52,559 nucleotides of DNA, from assembly GCA_021805685.1 (NCBI GenBank), contig JAJZET010000016.1:1-52559 (forward strand), in the 5' to 3' direction. The notes below the pieces were generated by a model, which ran no database searches, was not told where the DNA came from, and saw nothing but the letters and a program-made list of their open reading frames with translations. How positions within the stretch are numbered: position 1 is the stretch's first letter; every line of letters starts with the position of its first letter. This stretch comes from Pseudomonadota bacterium (GTDB taxonomy: Bacteria > Pseudomonadota > Gammaproteobacteria > Xanthomonadales > Rhodanobacteraceae). A program made the translations under genes and the position numbers. Below are positions 49,878 to 52,559 of this stretch, in pieces.

Positions 49878-52559
49878 TCACGCGAACCCGTAGCTGAAAT
49901 CCCCGTCCTGCACACTCACCCTGGCTCCCGCAATCGCCCGCCCCTCGATCATCCGGTTGAGGAATTCGCGGCTCACATCCGGAAGCATCGTGTTCGTCAA
50001 AATCGAATCAATCATGCGCCCGCCGGACTCGCTCTCGGTGCAACGGCTCACCACCAGCTTCACCACGTCGTCGTCGTAGTCGAAGGGGATCTTGTAGCGC
50101 GCTTCGACGCGTTTCTTGATGCGACCCAATTGCAGCTTGACGATTTCGCCCAGCATCTCTGGGCTCAGCGGGTAATACGGAATCGTCACCAGGCGTCCCA
50201 GCAGTGCCGGCGGGAACACCTTGAGCAGCGGCTCGCGCAACGCCTTGGCGATGCCTTCGGGCTCGGGCATCAGCTCCGGGTCCTTGCACAGGCCGGCGAT
50301 CATGTCGGTGCCGGCGTTGGTGGTGAGCAGGATCAGGGTGTTCTTGAAGTCGATCCGGCGGCCCTCGCCATCCTCCATCACGCCCTTGTCGAACACCTGG
50401 AAGAAGATCTCGTGCACGTCCGGGTGGGCCTTCTCCACTTCGTCCAGCAGCACCACCGAATACGGCTTGCGGCGCACCGCTTCGGTGAGCACGCCGCCTT
50501 CGCCGTAGCCCACGTAGCCGGGAGGCGCGCCCTTGAGCGTGGAGACGGTGTGCGCCTCCTGGAACTCGCTCATGTTGATGGTGATGACGTTCTGTTCGCC
50601 GCCGTACAGCGCCTCGGCGAGCGCCAGCGCGGTCTCGGTCTTGCCGACGCCGGAGGTGCCGGCGAGCATGAACACGCCGATCGGCTTGTTGGGGTTGTCG
50701 AGGCCCGCGCGGCTGGTCTGGATGCGCTTGGCGATCATCTCCATCGCATGGTCCTGACCGATCACCCGCTTGCCCATCAGGCCGGCGAGGTTCATCACAG
50801 TCTCGAGCTCGCTCTTGACCATGCGGCCGACCGGGATGCCAGTCCAGTCGGACACCACCGAACCCACCGCCACGTAGTCGACGGTAGGCAGGATCAGCGG
50901 GCTCTCGCCTTGCAGCTCGGTAAGCTGCGCCTGCAGGCCCTTGAGTGCTTCCAGTGCGGCTGTGCGCTCGGTATCGCCGAGGGGAACCGGCGCCTCCGCG
51001 GGCGCCTCGGCTTCGGCCTTGGCATTGGCGGCCGCCTCCAGTTTGCTGCCGGTGCCTTCCACCGGCGCGACATCACCGCGCAGCTTCGCGCGCAGGGCAA
51101 GGATCTGCTCGACCAGCACCTTCTCGGCTTGCCAGTCGGCCTCCAGCTTCTCCAGTCGGAGCTTCTGCACCGCCAGCTTCTCGCTAGCGGAGGCCTCGCG
51201 CTCGGCCACGTCAACGCCCACGGTCTTCTCGCGCGCGATGATCGCCAGCTCGGTCTCCAGCGCCTCGATGCGCTTACGGGTGTCGTCCACTTCCGGCGGC
51301 ACAGCATGCTGGCTCACCGCGACGCGGGCGCAGGCGGTATCGAGCAGGCTGACCGACTTGTCCGGCAGCTGGCGCGCGGGAATGTAGCGATGCGACAGCT
51401 TCACGGCCGCCTCCAGCGCCTCGTCGAGGATCTGAACGCGGTGGTGTTTTTCCATCGTGCTGGCGACGCCGCGCATCATCAGGATGGCCTTCTCCTCGCT
51501 CGGCTCGTCGACCTGTACGGTCTGGAAGCGGCGGGTGAGCGCGGGGTCCTTCTCGATGTGCTTCTTGTACTCGGCAAAGGTGGTAGCGCCAATGGTGCGC
51601 AGCGTGCCGCGCGCCAGCGCCGGCTTGAGCAGGTTGGCCGCATCGCCCGTGCCGGCCGCACCGCCGGCGCCGACCAGGGTGTGGGTCTCGTCGACGAACA
51701 GGATGATCGGCTTCGGGCTGGCCTGCACTTCCTCGATCACTGAGCGCAGGCGCTGCTCGAATTCGCCCTTCATGCTGGCGCCGGCCTGCAGCAGGCCCAC
51801 GTCCAGCGTGCGCAGCTCTACGTCCTTCAGCGACGGAGGCACGTCGCCGCGCACAACGCGCTGGGCGAAGCCCTCCACCACCGCGGTCTTGCCCACGCCG
51901 GCCTCGCCGACCAGGATCGGGTTGTTCTGGCGGCGGCGCATCAGGATGTCGACCACCTGGCGGATCTCGTCGTCGCGGCCGACAATGGGATCGAGCTTGC
52001 CGCTGCGCGCCTGTTCGGTGAGATCGACCGTGAACTGCCTGAGCGCCTCCTGCTTGCCCATCTGCGCCGGGCTCATCGCACCGCTGGCCTCGCCGGGCGC
52101 ACCCGCGCCACCCAGCTTGAAGCCATCGCTGGCGCTCTGGCCGTCCTCGGGCGAACCGGCCACCACTTCGGCGAACTTCTCCACCAGGGTCTCGGGCTTG
52201 ACCTTCTCGAACTCCTTCGACACGCCGAGCAGCGTGTTGCGCAGATGGCGCATGCGCAGCACGCCCACCATCAGGTAACCGGTGCGCACCTGTGCCTCCC
52301 CGAACATCAGGGTGGCAAACACCCAGCCGCGCTCGACCGCTTCCTCGACATCGCTGGAGAGGTCGGAGATGCTGGTGGAGCCGCGTGGCAGCCGATCCAG
52401 TGCGTCGGTGACGTCGCGCGCCAGGTTCGACGGGTTGAGGTTGAACTGCTTGACGATGCGGTGCAGGTCCGAGTCCTGCAGCTGCAGGATCTGGTGGATC
52501 CAGTGCACCAGTTCCACGTACGGGTTGCCGCGCAACTTGCAGAACACGGTGGCGCTCTC
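49878..52559 (-). CDS. tssH: T6SS AAA+ ATPase TssH (ClpV), 5' end outside the window
   Basis: At least 893 codons are visible and the frame stays open to the right edge, reading ESATVFCKLRGNPYVELVHW. ClpV proteins have about 20 residues before this, so the true start lies just outside and the GTG at 52547 is internal. An N-terminal Clp domain precedes the first ATPase (GEAGVGKTAV, LFVDETHTLVGAGG), a coiled-coil middle domain and the second ATPase (AGTSGVGKTETAL, VVLLDEVEKAHPDVHE). The pore loop GPPGYVGY-like stretch is GAPPGYVGYGEGG. ClpV disassembles the contracted TssBC sheath. The phospholipase gene starts 126 bases downstream. Confidence 0.97.
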   Translation of the reverse strand, partial: ESATVFCKLRGNPYVELVHWIHQILQLQDSDLHRIVKQFNLNPSNLARDVTDALDRLPRGSTSISDLSSDVEEAVERGWVFATLMFGEAQVRTGYLMVGVLRMRHLRNTLLGVSKEFEKVKPETLVEKFAEVVAGSPEDGQSASDGFKLGGAGAPGEASGAMSPAQMGKQEALRQFTVDLTEQARSGKLDPIVGRDDEIRQVVDILMRRRQNNPILVGEAGVGKTAVVEGFAQRVVRGDVPPSLKDVELRTLDVGLLQAGASMKGEFEQRLRSVIEEVQASPKPIILFVDETHTLVGAGGAAGTGDAANLLKPALARGTLRTIGATTFAEYKKHIEKDPALTRRFQTVQVDEPSEEKAILMMRGVASTMEKHHRVQILDEALEAAVKLSHRYIPARQLPDKSVSLLDTACARVAVSQHAVPPEVDDTRKRIEALETELAIIAREKTVGVDVAEREASASEKLAVQKLRLEKLEADWQAEKVLVEQILALRAKLRGDVAPVEGTGSKLEAAANAKAEAEAPAEAPVPLGDTERTAALEALKGLQAQLTELQGESPLILPTVDYVAVGSVVSDWTGIPVGRMVKSELETVMNLAGLMGKRVIGQDHAMEMIAKRIQTSRAGLDNPNKPIGVFMLAGTSGVGKTETALALAEALYGGEQNVITINMSEFQEAHTVSTLKGAPPGYVGYGEGGVLTEAVRRKPYSVVLLDEVEKAHPDVHEIFFQVFDKGVMEDGEGRRIDFKNTLILLTTNAGTDMIAGLCKDPELMPEPEGIAKALREPLLKVFPPALLGRLVTIPYYPLSPEMLGEIVKLQLGRIKKRVEARYKIPFDYDDDVVKLVVSRCTESESGGRMIDSILTNTMLPDVSREFLNRMIEGRAIAGARVSVQDGDFSYGFA

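Overview
The window is GC-rich, densely coded DNA from a gammaproteobacterium. The style of the type VI secretion (T6SS) genes, the response regulator with an EAL output and the very large PATR-rich adhesin suggest Xanthomonadales/Rhodanobacteraceae (Dyella, Rhodanobacter or Luteibacter-like). That placement is inference; no rRNA or marker gene is present.

Layout. (1) 1-175: promoter, tRNA-Val(CAC) and a perfect terminator. (2) 402-3788: an autotransporter whose passenger starts with what reads as a complete two-lobed pepsin-like aspartic protease. (3) 3897-9824: tssA, then a REC-DUF3369-GGDEF-EAL regulator and a three-PAS histidine kinase. (4) 9842-23007, minus strand: a two-partner secretion operon, tpsB, a 3284-codon tpsA with near-identical internal repeats, and a coupled secreted protein of unknown function. 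(5) 23327-39830, minus strand: one tight operon vgrG - DUF6931 - tagH(FHA) - tssK - tssL(OmpA) - tssM - tagF - pppA - ppkA - small membrane protein, i.e. T6SS membrane-complex and baseplate parts plus a threonine-phosphorylation switch. (6) 40285-44454: a GH19/lysozyme-like T6SS effector, an LprI-type (DUF1311) periplasmic immunity candidate, an inverted paralogue of it, and two further secreted orphans. (7) 44615-49751, minus strand: a second effector island with a TPR-methyltransferase, a PAAR protein, an unknown 415-residue protein, two pseudogenes (PAAR and DUF6795) and a PI-PLC-like phospholipase effector. (8) 49878 to the right edge: tssH/clpV, cut at its 5' end.

How it works together. 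VgrG and PAAR proteins tip the T6SS tube and carry the cell-wall hydrolase, the phospholipase and perhaps the unknown protein. TssK/L/M anchor the machine, ClpV recycles the sheath, and PpkA/PppA/TagF/TagH switch it on and off. The same D-x-T-x-V motif appears three times in the PpkA linker and once at the TssL N-terminus, which suggests where the switch acts. tssB, tssC, hcp, tssE, tssF, tssG and tssJ are not in the window. Those that exist probably lie beyond the right edge, upstream of tssH. tssA is separated from the other T6SS genes by the adhesin operon.

The items I find most novel are the pepsin-like autotransporter, the lysozyme effector paired with an LprI-type inhibitor and its inverted copy, the PAAR-coupled TPR-methyltransferase, and the shared phospho-motif.
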